From the NCBI RefSeq assembly GCF_900094555.1, contig NZ_FMAC01000013.1, forward strand, positions 1 through 64,000: a stretch of DNA of 64,000 nt, given 5' to 3'. A program made the translations under genes and the position numbers. Position 1 is the first letter of the stretch; the number at the start of each line of letters is the position of its first letter. This stretch comes from Martinezella hainanensis. Its GTDB lineage: Bacteria; Pseudomonadota; Alphaproteobacteria; Rhizobiales; Rhizobiaceae. Of the stretch, positions 9,197-17,535 are shown one piece after another. The notes beneath the pieces are model-generated. The model was not told where the DNA came from. It saw nothing but the letters and a program-made list of their open reading frames with translations, and ran no database searches.

Positions 9197-9909
9197 ATGT
9201 CACATCGCGCAAACTGGCCAAGTAGCGCGCCCGCCTCACTCAAGGCCGCCCTCAGTCCCTGCTCTCTGGCGGCAGCGCTGCGCTGGATCTCACCTCACAA
9301 AGCAGAAGAGGCCACCGGCATCCTCATCGCGGCCGGGTTCGACCTGCTCGAGGTTCGGTTGAATTCATCCTATCTGCTGAACGGCATAGAGCAGCTTGTG
9401 CGACGGTTCCACGCTGGCGCGCTCATCGGAGCCGGAGTGTGATGTCACCGGCCGATATTCCGCGCGTTCACCACGTCGGTAAGCGGCTCATGGTCATGCC
9501 GAATGCCTCAACGGCCTTGATCGCTGCCGCTCATAAACGAAGGAGGGCGCGCTTCCCAGGCGCTGTCACTCCGACGGAAGGTTTGGCAGCGCCCCAAGCG
9601 GATGCCGATAGACTGAAGATCGTTCCGGCGCAGGCCATCTCGCCAACCGGCCTTAAGGTGTGGCGAGCGGTCTTTGCCTACATTATCCCCCTTCTTCCAA
9701 ATGGCGGAATTGCGCCCGAGAGGATGGTCGACTGGAGATCCGCTGGAGCAAGCGGTTTTGGGATACGTGGAAATCTTTACAGACCGCGACGGTCGCTCGA
9801 CGGCATCAGGGCCAATGCCGAGCCTTTCGTCGGCACCTGGAAAGCTTCCATTGCTCAGAGAGCCAGTGAACGAGCGAAGGAGACGTCATGCACGCCGACA
9901 CAAGCCTGA
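9197..9909 (+). pseudogene. Broken 2-dehydro-3-deoxy-6-phosphogalactonate aldolase (DgoA-like)
   Basis: Two overlapping frames together spell a KDPG/KDPGal aldolase of the Eda/DgoA family, which splits the keto-deoxy-phosphosugar into pyruvate and glyceraldehyde 3-phosphate. The first frame (9197-9442) holds the N-terminal part with AGFDLLEVRLNS and ends ALIGAGV; the second (9439-9909) continues with the rest: GKRLMVMPNAS, a degraded PGAVTPTEG, the Schiff-base lysine region DRLKIVPAQAISP, and GGIAPERMVDWRSAGASGFG. An indel near 9440 therefore breaks the gene, and several motifs are eroded. It ends next to cysE, and the cysE start overlaps its tail. A sequencing error is possible, but the motif erosion argues for real decay. 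Confidence 0.75.
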
Positions 9910-10724
9910 TCAACGTCGATTTCGTCGACCGTCAGCTCTGGTCGCGCATTCTGTCGGAAGCCGAGAAAGCCTCCGTGCAAGATATCTTCATGGCGCCCAT
10001 TCTCATGACGTGCATCAAGGATGCGCGCGATCTCCCCGGCGCGATCATAGGTCGGATTGCGGGCCTGCTTTCGTCGCCTCAACCTTCCGCTTCGCTCCAC
10101 ACAGCACTACACGCTCTTCTGGACGAGGACACTCGTATCCTGTCCGCCGCGGCATTCGATCTTGTCGCCGTCCTTGAGCGCGATCCGGCGACCACCAGGG
10201 CTCTGCATGTCGTCCTTCACGCCAAAGGGTTTCTGGCGCTCCAAACACATCGGTTCGCCAATGCCCTCTGGAAGTCCGGTCGCACGGAGTTCGCCCTGTA
10301 TCTCCAAGGCTGCGCTTCCCGAGTGTTCCAAGTCGACATTCACCCGGCAGCGCGGCTTGGCGTCGGCATCTTCCTCGACCACGCGACTGGCATTGTCATC
10401 GGCGAGACCAGCATCGTCGAGGATAATGTCTCAATCCTTCAGAACGTCACGCTCGGTGGTACGGGCAAAGAAACCGGAGAACGGCATCCAAAGGTCAGAT
10501 CCGGTGTCTTGATCGGCGCCGGGGCGTCCATTCTCGGAAAAATCGAGATCGGCGCCAATGCACGTATCGGCGCCGGATCTGTCGTTCTCAAGCCGGTCAC
10601 TCGCGGTACGACTGTGGCCGGCGTTCCTGCACGGGTGGTCAGGCAAGATCGCTCTTCAGAACCGTCCCGAACCATGGATCAGGTCTTCGATGAGGGCAAA
10701 CCTCTTTATGACGTCGGTCTGTGA
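9888..10724 (+). CDS. cysE: Serine O-acetyltransferase
   Basis: A 278-residue trimeric enzyme that acetylates serine with acetyl-CoA, the first step to cysteine. The N-terminal helical domain is followed from about residue 150 by the left-handed beta-helix hexapeptide repeats (IHPAARLGVGIFLDHATGIVIGE, IGAGASILGKIEIGANARIGAGSVV). The active-site DH pair is in FLDHATG and the second histidine in GERHPKV. The start has GGAG 5-6 bases upstream. It lies upstream of hemA and the CysI fusion, separated by about 590 bases. With serC nearby on the other strand, the block could feed serine into cysteine. Confidence 0.93.
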   Translation: MHADTSLINVDFVDRQLWSRILSEAEKASVQDIFMAPILMTCIKDARDLPGAIIGRIAGLLSSPQPSASLHTALHALLDEDTRILSAAAFDLVAVLERDPATTRALHVVLHAKGFLALQTHRFANALWKSGRTEFALYLQGCASRVFQVDIHPAARLGVGIFLDHATGIVIGETSIVEDNVSILQNVTLGGTGKETGERHPKVRSGVLIGAGASILGKIEIGANARIGAGSVVLKPVTRGTTVAGVPARVVRQDRSSEPSRTMDQVFDEGKPLYDVGL

Positions 10725-11317
10725 TACAACGCAGAGACAGAGGTGCAATAATTCTTAATATGACGTCGCATCGGGTCATGTTCCTAGAACCAAACCGATT
10801 CCGGTGAAGTGGTCGCTTGAACGCCTCGGTATAATTCCTGCGTATCATCGCCTCCAATCACACCACTGAGTCCGAACAGGTGTGGTCGGCTCGCTTGAGC
10901 CCTTCGCCAAGCTCTACAAGTAGGTCGGGGTGCGCCATGATCAGCAAACCTGCGCGGAAAGCGAAAGGCCTTAAAAGTCCTCTCTCCCCAATCCGTTCTT
11001 ACTGCTCAGTTTGACAGCCAACTGAATACAGTTTGGTCATGGCCGGACGGAAATTCGCCAATACCGCGAGCGTCCGGCCGCCGAGAACACGGCGGAGACG
11101 GCGCGCGAATGCACTGGGCTGGCTTCGCTTCCAGCAGAACGCCCCCGGACGCTTGGTTGTCAGGCTTTCTGAACGTTCGCGACAACTTGCCCAGTCGTTC
11201 AACGTACATGACTATTGCAATGTATGGCCTATTAGCATACAAATCTATCAGATAATGTAGGGTGATGCCTCTGTCTGCGGAACGGTCATCATTCGCCGGC
11301 CGCCAAAAGGTGCTGAT
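10725..11317. other. Long 5' region of hemA
   Basis: Nearly 600 bases without a credible gene. A near-palindrome CCAACTGAATACAGTTTGG lies at 11018-11036, and an AT-rich stretch occurs near 11210-11260, plausible promoter territory. Open frames antisense to the hemA 5' end look like shadows. No known regulator site could be named. Confidence 0.4.
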
Positions 11318-12541
11318 ATGGATTACAACAAGACGTTCGAAGATCTTCTCGCTGTGATGAAGCTCGATGGGCGCTATAGGACCTTCGCCGAGCTTGAGCG
11401 CATTGCCGGCGAGTTTCCGACGGCGCTGTGGCACAAACCGGACGGAGAAACGAAGCGAGTTACCGTCTGGTGCAGCAATGACTACCTGGGCATGGGTCAG
11501 CATCCTGAAGTGCTGGCCGCAATGCACAAGGCGATCGACATGTCGGGAGCGGGCACCGGCGGCACGCGCAATATCTCCGGTACCAATTGCCAGCATGTCG
11601 CCCTCGAAACCGAGCTCGCCGACCTCCATGGCAAGGAGGCGGCGCTGATCTTCACGTCAGGCTGGATCTCCAACCTCGCCGCGCTCGGCACACTCGGGCG
11701 AGTCTTGCCGAACTGCGCCATTTTCTCGGATGCCCAGAACCATAACTCCATGATCGAAGGCATTCGTCGATCGGGGGCCGACAAATTCATTTTCCGCCAC
11801 AACGACGCGGCCCACCTTGACGAGCTGATGAGTGCAGTGGACCCGGCGCGTCCAAAGATTGTCGCGTTTGAGAGCGTCTATAGCATGGACGGTGACATTG
11901 CCCCGATTGCAGCAATATGCGACGTCGCGGACAGGCACGGAGCCCTGACCTATCTCGATGAGGTCCATGCCGTTGGCCTCTATGGTCGACGCGGGGGCGG
12001 CGTCGCCGAACGCGAAGGTCTGGCTCAGCGGCTTACGATCATTGAAGGCACGCTCGCCAAGGCCTTTGGAGTCATGGGCGGCTATGTCACCGGCCCTGCG
12101 ACGCTGATCGATGTCATCCGAAGCATGGCAGATAGCTTCATCTTCACCACCTCACTCTGTCCGCATCTGGCGGCAGGCGCGCTCGCCGCCATCCAGCACG
12201 TGAAAGCACATCCGGAGGACCGGGCGCGTCAGGCCGCGAATGCGGCACAGCTCAAGGCGATGCTCATCGATGCCGGGCTCCCCGTTCTCGACACGCCCAG
12301 CCACATCCTACCAGTCATTGTCGGAGACGCGCATCTGTGCCGCCGTATCAGCGAGCGGCTGCTCGCCGAGCACGCCGTCTACGTGCAGCCGATCAACTAT
12401 CCGACGGTCGCACGTGGGCAGGAACGGCTTCGAATTACGCCAACACCGCTCCATACCGAGGCACACATGCGCGCGCTCATCGATGCGCTTGTTTCCGTTG
12501 GCAGCGACCTCGGTTGGACCGCCGCAAGGCGGGCAGCCTGA
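11318..12541 (+). CDS. hemA: 5-aminolevulinate synthase
   Basis: A 407-residue PLP enzyme condensing glycine and succinyl-CoA to 5-aminolevulinate, the entry to tetrapyrrole (haem, sirohaem) synthesis by the C4 route used in alphaproteobacteria. Characteristic stretches are VWCSNDYLGMGQHP, GTGGTRNISGTN, YLDEVHAVGLYG and the PLP lysine in EGTLAKAFGVMGGY. The start is supported by AAAAGGTG seven bases upstream. It precedes the sulfite reductase gene by 25 bases, so the two are probably co-transcribed. Since CysI needs sirohaem, the gene order makes biological sense: the operon supplies precursor for its own cofactor. It is probably a second hemA copy beside a housekeeping one, which cannot be checked here. 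Confidence 0.95.
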   Translation: MDYNKTFEDLLAVMKLDGRYRTFAELERIAGEFPTALWHKPDGETKRVTVWCSNDYLGMGQHPEVLAAMHKAIDMSGAGTGGTRNISGTNCQHVALETELADLHGKEAALIFTSGWISNLAALGTLGRVLPNCAIFSDAQNHNSMIEGIRRSGADKFIFRHNDAAHLDELMSAVDPARPKIVAFESVYSMDGDIAPIAAICDVADRHGALTYLDEVHAVGLYGRRGGGVAEREGLAQRLTIIEGTLAKAFGVMGGYVTGPATLIDVIRSMADSFIFTTSLCPHLAAGALAAIQHVKAHPEDRARQAANAAQLKAMLIDAGLPVLDTPSHILPVIVGDAHLCRRISERLLAEHAVYVQPINYPTVARGQERLRITPTPLHTEAHMRALIDALVSVGSDLGWTAARRAA

Positions 12542-12566
12542 TGGCAAGCCTATTCGGGAGAGCGCC

Positions 12567-14579
12567 ATGACCCAGAGTGTCGTCACCGCAAATCGCCTGA
12601 TCGACGGTGTCGTCGTCTGGCTCGACATCGCAGACGGTTGGAGCGACAGGCTGGAGTCTGCGGCCGTTCTGGACGATGAAGCAATTGTCATATCGATCGA
12701 CAGACTTCAAACGCGCGACCACAATATCGCCGTCGATATTCGTGGCATCCCGGTTGATATCATCGATGGTGTCCCAGCACCGAAAGCCCGCCGGGAAAGG
12801 CTGAGGAGCCTGGGGCCTAGCGTCCGCCCCGATCTTGCCGCCACGGCTCCTGGCGCGCGTTGGGCCGCCACTCCGCTCCCCAATCCACCTTCGGCGACTT
12901 CCACATCACCGTTCGCCGGAATCTATCGCTACGACGAATACGACCGGCAGTTCCTGCGCGACCGTGCCGAGCAGTTTCGCAACCAAGTGAACCGACGTCT
13001 TTGCGGTGAGCTCAGCGAGGACGAGTTCAAACCATTCCGCCTAATGAACGGCCTTTATCTGCAGTTGCACGGCTATATGCTTCGCGTTGCGCTGCCTTAC
13101 GGTGTCCTCTCGGCTTCCCAGATGCGCCAGCTTGCCTACGTAGCGCGTCATTTCGATCGCGGCTACGGGCATTTCACGACCCGCCAGAATATTCAGTTCA
13201 ACTGGCCGCGCTTGGCAGACACGCCGCAAATCCTCGCAGTTCTTGCTGAAGCGGATCTGCACGCGATCCAGACAAGTGGAAACTGCGTGCGCAACGTCAC
13301 GACCGACCATTTCGCGGGAGCTGCAGCGGAGGAGGTGATCGACCCGCGTCTCTACGCCGAAATCCTGCGTCAATGGTCGACCGACCACCCCGAGTTCACC
13401 TATCTGCCCCGCAAGTTCAAGATCGCCATTACCGGAAGCCCGCAAGACCGTGCAGCGGTGCGTGTCCATGATATCGGCATCCTGGCTCGGCGCAACTCTG
13501 ATGGCGAGCCAGGATTTCAGATTTTTGCCGGCGGCGGCCTGGGGCGCACACCGATCGTCGGCATCAAGGTCCGGGATTGGCTCCCGGTTCGCGATCTGCT
13601 TCGTTATGTCGAGGCTATCCTGCGCGTCTATAATGCACTCGGTCGCCGCGATAACATCTACAAGGCACGCATCAAGATCCTCATCCGCGAGATGAAGGCA
13701 GAGCGCTTCATCGAGATGATCGAGGAAGAATTCGCTGGCATGCCCCCCGCCTACAACATTCTTGAGGACGACATCGTGGCGACCGTCGCGGCGCGCTTCA
13801 ACGAACCGCCTTTCCTGTCGCTCGCCATTCGCGCAGCCGAACTGGATGACGCGATGCGCCGAGACCGTTCTTTCCGGGCTTGGTGCCGCACCAATACGCA
13901 TCCCCATCGTCAGCCCGGCTATGTTTCGGCCGTCATATCGCTGAAACCGGTGGGCGGCATCCCGGGCGACGTCAGTGCCGATGAAATGGATGCAATTGCA
14001 GACGCAGCCGACCGCTTCTCCTTTGGAGAAATCCGCGTCTCGCACGAACAGAATGTCGTTTTGCCACATGTTCGACAGGCCGAGCTCTATGTTCTTTGGC
14101 AGAGCTTGGTCGCAGGTGGCCTCGCATCAGCCAATGTCGGTCTCGTGACAGATATTATTGCCTGCCCAGGCATGGACTATTGCAGCCTCGCGACGGCGCG
14201 CGCCATCCCGATCGCGCAGAAGATCGCCGAACGCTTTGCCGATCCGGAGAGGCAGGAGCAGATCGGGCCTCTCGATCTCAATATCTCGGGCTGCATTAAC
14301 GCCTGTGGGCACCACCATGTCGGCCACATTGGCTTGCTTGGCGTCGATAAGAACGGAGAAGAGGTCTACCAGATCACACTCGGGGGCTCGGCAGACGACA
14401 AGGCATCGATCGGAAGCATCATCGGCCCTGGTGTCGAAGCCGACGCAGTTCCCGATGCGATTGAAGCAATTGTCGATGCCTATATAGCCAACCGCTTTGA
14501 CAACGAGGCATTCATCGAGACCTACAGGCGACTTGGTGCGGCTCCATTCAAGGAGGCTGTCTATGCAGGTCATCAATAA
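12567..14579 (+). CDS. cysI: DUF2849 domain fused to sulfite reductase haemoprotein CysI
   Basis: A 670-residue protein that reduces sulfite to sulfide with sirohaem and a 4Fe-4S cluster. Residues 1-100 (MTQSVVTANRLIDGVVVWLD onward) match the small DUF2849 protein that in Rhizobiales is normally a separate gene just before cysI. After a Pro/Ala/Ser linker (about 101-120), full-length CysI begins at GIYRYDEYDRQF. The cluster cysteines are in ACPGMDYCSLA and SGCINACGHHH (CX5C and CX3C), and the sirohaem-binding GHFTTRQNIQFNW stretch is intact. The ATG at 12567 has GGGAGAG upstream; the longer open frame from 12240 overlaps hemA and is a shadow. The 3' end overlaps the DUF934 gene by 17 bases. 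The fusion looks genuine because no stop or start separates the parts. Confidence 0.9.
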   Translation: MTQSVVTANRLIDGVVVWLDIADGWSDRLESAAVLDDEAIVISIDRLQTRDHNIAVDIRGIPVDIIDGVPAPKARRERLRSLGPSVRPDLAATAPGARWAATPLPNPPSATSTSPFAGIYRYDEYDRQFLRDRAEQFRNQVNRRLCGELSEDEFKPFRLMNGLYLQLHGYMLRVALPYGVLSASQMRQLAYVARHFDRGYGHFTTRQNIQFNWPRLADTPQILAVLAEADLHAIQTSGNCVRNVTTDHFAGAAAEEVIDPRLYAEILRQWSTDHPEFTYLPRKFKIAITGSPQDRAAVRVHDIGILARRNSDGEPGFQIFAGGGLGRTPIVGIKVRDWLPVRDLLRYVEAILRVYNALGRRDNIYKARIKILIREMKAERFIEMIEEEFAGMPPAYNILEDDIVATVAARFNEPPFLSLAIRAAELDDAMRRDRSFRAWCRTNTHPHRQPGYVSAVISLKPVGGIPGDVSADEMDAIADAADRFSFGEIRVSHEQNVVLPHVRQAELYVLWQSLVAGGLASANVGLVTDIIACPGMDYCSLATARAIPIAQKIAERFADPERQEQIGPLDLNISGCINACGHHHVGHIGLLGVDKNGEEVYQITLGGSADDKASIGSIIGPGVEADAVPDAIEAIVDAYIANRFDNEAFIETYRRLGAAPFKEAVYAGHQ

Positions 14580-15072
14580 ACTGGCGCATCTCATCGACGA
14601 CGTCTGGTGTTATTCTGATCTGTATGAAGACATCAAGTCGCCCCCAAACACGGTTCTGCCTTTGGGCACGCTCGCCGCCATCGCATTGGATGCGCCCCTC
14701 TGTCGACCTTTGGGCGTATTGGCGCCGGCCGGCACGACGGCTGACAGAATCGTTGCGTTTCTGAGCAGAGTTGACCTGGTGGTCGTGGAATTCCCGAAGT
14801 TTCGCGATGGCCGTGGTTTCACCCTTGCACGCACTCTTAGGGAAAAGCATGGGTTCGAGGGCGACATCCGCGCAATCGGACATATTCTGCCTGATCAGTT
14901 CGCAGCCCTCATGCAATGCGGTTTCTCTTCAATCGAGCTTCCTGCCAATCACCCGGTGGACCAGTGGACCCGCGTGGTACCGGGTATCGTAACCACTTCG
15001 ACCGCCGGTCCGCTGTTGCAAAGGCTACTCGGCAAGCGTGACGCCTCAACAACAAAGCGAGAGAAGACTTGA
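14563..15072 (+). CDS. DUF934 protein of sulfite reduction
   Basis: A 169-residue DUF934 family protein, regularly found beside cysI/cysH in alpha- and betaproteobacteria and presumed to assist sulfite reduction, perhaps in electron transfer; its biochemical role is not established. The start at 14563 has AGGAGG 6 bases upstream and lies within the 3' end of cysI. Typical family stretches are LVVVEFPKFRDGRGFTLART and GDIRAIGHILPDQF. The stop overlaps the hisC start (TGATG). No cysH (APS/PAPS reductase) accompanies it, which is unusual for this gene neighbourhood. Confidence 0.82.
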   Translation: MQVINKLAHLIDDVWCYSDLYEDIKSPPNTVLPLGTLAAIALDAPLCRPLGVLAPAGTTADRIVAFLSRVDLVVVEFPKFRDGRGFTLARTLREKHGFEGDIRAIGHILPDQFAALMQCGFSSIELPANHPVDQWTRVVPGIVTTSTAGPLLQRLLGKRDASTTKREKT

Positions 15073-16214
15073 TGACTGCCGGACGAGGCCGAAGATACGA
15101 GCGCATGCATCTTTCCGACATGAAAGGCTACACCCCAGGAACACAGCCGGGAGCCGCCTCGATCAAGTTAAACACCAACGAGAATCCTTTCCCGCCGAGC
15201 CCGAAGGTGATGGCGGCCTTGGCCAACGTCTCCGCCCGCGCGCTGCAACGATACCCCGACCCTATAGCCAGTGGCTTCCGGGAAGCAGCTGCAAATCTCC
15301 ACCACGTCCCTCTCGACCAAATAATCGCAACCAACGGCGGCGACGAGTTGCTTCGCCTCGCGCTTACGACATACGTCGATCCCGGACGCGCCATCGGTGT
15401 CGTGACGCCCGGCTATGGCGTCTACTCGGTCCTGTCCCATATCCATCAAGCCCCCTTGAGCCCGGTACCACTGCAGGAGGACTGGACACTCCCGTCATCA
15501 GCAACCGATCAATGGAACGACGATGGTGCCCAACTCGTGATTCTCACCAATCCACACGCGCCCTCCGGCACCCTGTTCCCTTTCGACGTTGTCGAGCGCG
15601 TTGCAGCGAACTTTTCGGGGGTCTTGCTGATAGACGAAGCCTACGTCGACTTCGTGGAGCCCGCGTTGCGATACGACACGACTGCACTTGCGTCCCGGTA
15701 TCCAAACATCCTTCTGCTGCGGACTTTGAGCAAGGGTTATTCGCTTGCCGGCATTCGGCTTGCCTACGGCCTCGGCTGTTCCAAACTGATCGCGCCCATG
15801 CTCGAAAAAACCAAGGATTCGTACAACATCGACGCGATTGCCCAACAACTCGGCCGGGTCGCGTTAGAAGATCGCGCCTATGCATGCCTTTGCTGGCAGC
15901 AGGTTCTGCAAGAGCGAAGGAGGCTCACGAGCGGTCTGGAAGAGCTCGGGTTCAAGGTCGAGCGGTCTCAAGCCAACTTTGTGCTGGCCTCACCGCCTCG
16001 ACATTCGCCGTCGAACGCGCGAGAACTCAAAGATAAACTACAGGACCGAGACATCTATACCCGTTGGTTCGACGAACAGGAGTTACACGACCGCCTCCGT
16101 ATCTCGATTGGCACTAGTGACGAAAACATCGCCCTGCTGACTGCGCTTCGGGATTTGACGTGCGCTGCCAGCGAAGCCGAGAGCGATTGGCAATCCGGCG
16201 AGCACTACACCTAA
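15072..16214 (+). CDS. hisC: Histidinol-phosphate aminotransferase family
   Basis: A 380-residue class I/II PLP aminotransferase of the HisC type, which transfers an amino group from glutamate to imidazole acetol-phosphate in histidine synthesis. Diagnostic stretches are KLNTNENPFPPSP, LTNPHAPSGTLF, LLIDEAYVDF, and the PLP lysine in LRTLSKGYSLAGIRLAYG. The ATG at 15072 overlaps the DUF934 stop; a TTG three bases earlier is also possible. HisC enzymes vary in substrate and can also serve tyrosine, phenylalanine or phosphonate pathways. It ends the anabolic operon, and no other his gene is present, so the real substrate may differ. Confidence 0.85.
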   Translation: MTAGRGRRYERMHLSDMKGYTPGTQPGAASIKLNTNENPFPPSPKVMAALANVSARALQRYPDPIASGFREAAANLHHVPLDQIIATNGGDELLRLALTTYVDPGRAIGVVTPGYGVYSVLSHIHQAPLSPVPLQEDWTLPSSATDQWNDDGAQLVILTNPHAPSGTLFPFDVVERVAANFSGVLLIDEAYVDFVEPALRYDTTALASRYPNILLLRTLSKGYSLAGIRLAYGLGCSKLIAPMLEKTKDSYNIDAIAQQLGRVALEDRAYACLCWQQVLQERRRLTSGLEELGFKVERSQANFVLASPPRHSPSNARELKDKLQDRDIYTRWFDEQELHDRLRISIGTSDENIALLTALRDLTCAASEAESDWQSGEHYT

Positions 16215-16354
16215 CCGACTAGGCGAAGCGCGACCTTTCGGCCGAGCATGGGTGGCACAGGCTGACAATCGAAACAGGCGAGTAGAAAATTCATGCGCGG
16301 CTCTTCCCGGCCGGCATGACAAGCAGGTGAAGCTGAAACCGCTATAACGTCTGT

Positions 16355-16402
16355 GGGGATTCATACTGAATTGATGACGGCCGCGGCGAGATGGATGATT
16401 GC
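16355..16402 (-). repeat. Detached 3' end of an IS5-family transposase
   Basis: This 48-base stretch matches 16715-16762 at 43 of 48 positions, exactly 360 bases away. On the minus strand it reads AIIHLAAAVINSV followed by a stop, the C-terminal end of IS5-family (IS427-like) transposases. It is therefore a second terminal remnant, separate from the longer transposase pseudogene to its right. Confidence 0.75.
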
Positions 16403-16430
16403 ACCACTTATGCCGTGTGATGGGAATGTT

Positions 16431-16643
16431 ATGATCGAAGTTAGGTTCGACGATGGTTTGGACAAAAAATGAAGCTGCTGAAGCAGCAGAGTTGAGGTGG
16501 TGCGCCTCACGATAGATGTGTCATTTAGTAGGCTGGATATATTCAAAATGTGAGATTGGTTCCCTTTAGTCTTCATTCCGTTCAAGCTTATCGTGTTAGG
16601 CACGGGCATGTTCTTCGCCATCAAGTGGCATCACGATCAAGGG
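16431..16643 (+). pseudogene. Decayed copy of the small membrane protein gene found at 51829
   Basis: From ATGATCGAAG at 16431 this region follows the gene at 51829-52170 closely, with the best match in the second half, where the reading DWFPLVFIPFKLIVLGTGMF is nearly the same as in the intact copy. The frame contains stop codons in the first half and the match ends at about 16643, losing the C-terminal membrane segment. It sits between the two IS5 transposase ends, so the gene was probably carried or disrupted by IS activity. Confidence 0.7.
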
Positions 16644-16714
16644 AAGAAATAGCGAAACCAGCGGACCGTAAACGCCCGCCGAACACTCCCATGACGCCTC
16701 AGATTAAGGTCCGA

Positions 16715-17529
16715 GGGGATGCATCTTGAATTGATGACGGCTGCGGGGAGATGGATGATTGCTGAGAAGCTTTCGTCTGTCTTGTCAGCACTCATGGCGG
16801 TGACTTTGAAATCCTTGAGCTTACAGAAGAAATCCTCGATTAGGTGTCAGCACTTATAAAGCTGGCGATCCAGAGGCAATAGCTTTGAACGGCGCGAATG
16901 CGGGGAGATGACGATCGTGGCCCCACGTTTGTTTAGGTCGTTGACGATCGTATCGCTGTCAAATGCCTTGCCGGCAATCAGACCGTCAAACCCCGACGTC
17001 TTTGACCAACGGTTCAACGCCGACCTACAAAGCGATGACCTGGAGAAAGCTTCAACCGCACCAAATTGCCGGGTGCATCGGTCAGCGCAAGGATTTTAGT
17101 CGTCATTTCAACCTTTCGAGCGACCTATGGCTGGTTCTGAGTCCCCTTTTGAGCCCTGTCCGTGGCGGTGGACCTTGACGATGATCTCATCGACCGTTGC
17201 ATATTCGAGGTCTGGCTCATCCGAGCAGGTTACAAAAGCTTTGCAAATACATCGCCACGACGCCAATCGCTGAACCGAAGGAGTGCAGTGCCCCAGTTTC
17301 CAAAATGCTCGGGGAGATCATGCCATGGCGAGCTGACGCGCACTATCCAAAGAGCAGCCTCTATAAAAGGTCGGTTGTCGCTGCCGCCTCGTCTGGAATC
17401 GGTTGGTTTGCCTAGACAATAGCGCTCCATCTTCGCCCATTGGGCGTCAAAATAAAACGGTCCATCAAAAGCTTGAATCACATCAAGGCAATCCCCCAGA
17501 CCTGAATTTGCCCAGTGCGATACCCGCAC
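16715..17529 (-). mobile_element. IS5-family (IS427-like) transposase pseudogene
   Basis: Read on the minus strand from 17529, the first frame gives a transposase N-terminus (NRPFIEAALWIVRVSSPWHDLPEHFGNWGTALLRF, the DUF4096-type domain) and then meets a stop at 17230. Further frames continue the same protein: VDEIIVKVHRHGQGSKG, EMTTKILALTDAPGNLV, GLIAGKAFDSDTIV, HLIEDFFCKLKDF, and the end ADKTDESFSAIIHLPAAVINS at 16730-16790. The DDE residues can be traced in the pieces, but several stops and frameshifts make it inactive. It separates the hisC operon from pntB. Confidence 0.82.
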
Positions 17530-17535
17530 GTGGCT

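Noticed and set aside
13041..14069. A 342-codon minus-strand open frame inside cysI
   Set aside because: It is antisense to invariant CysI motifs and has no family resemblance.
9888..16214. The cysE-hemA-cysI-hisC block as part of a nodulation or nitrogen-fixation region
   Set aside because: No nod box, NifA/FixK site, nif, fix or nod gene is visible in the window.
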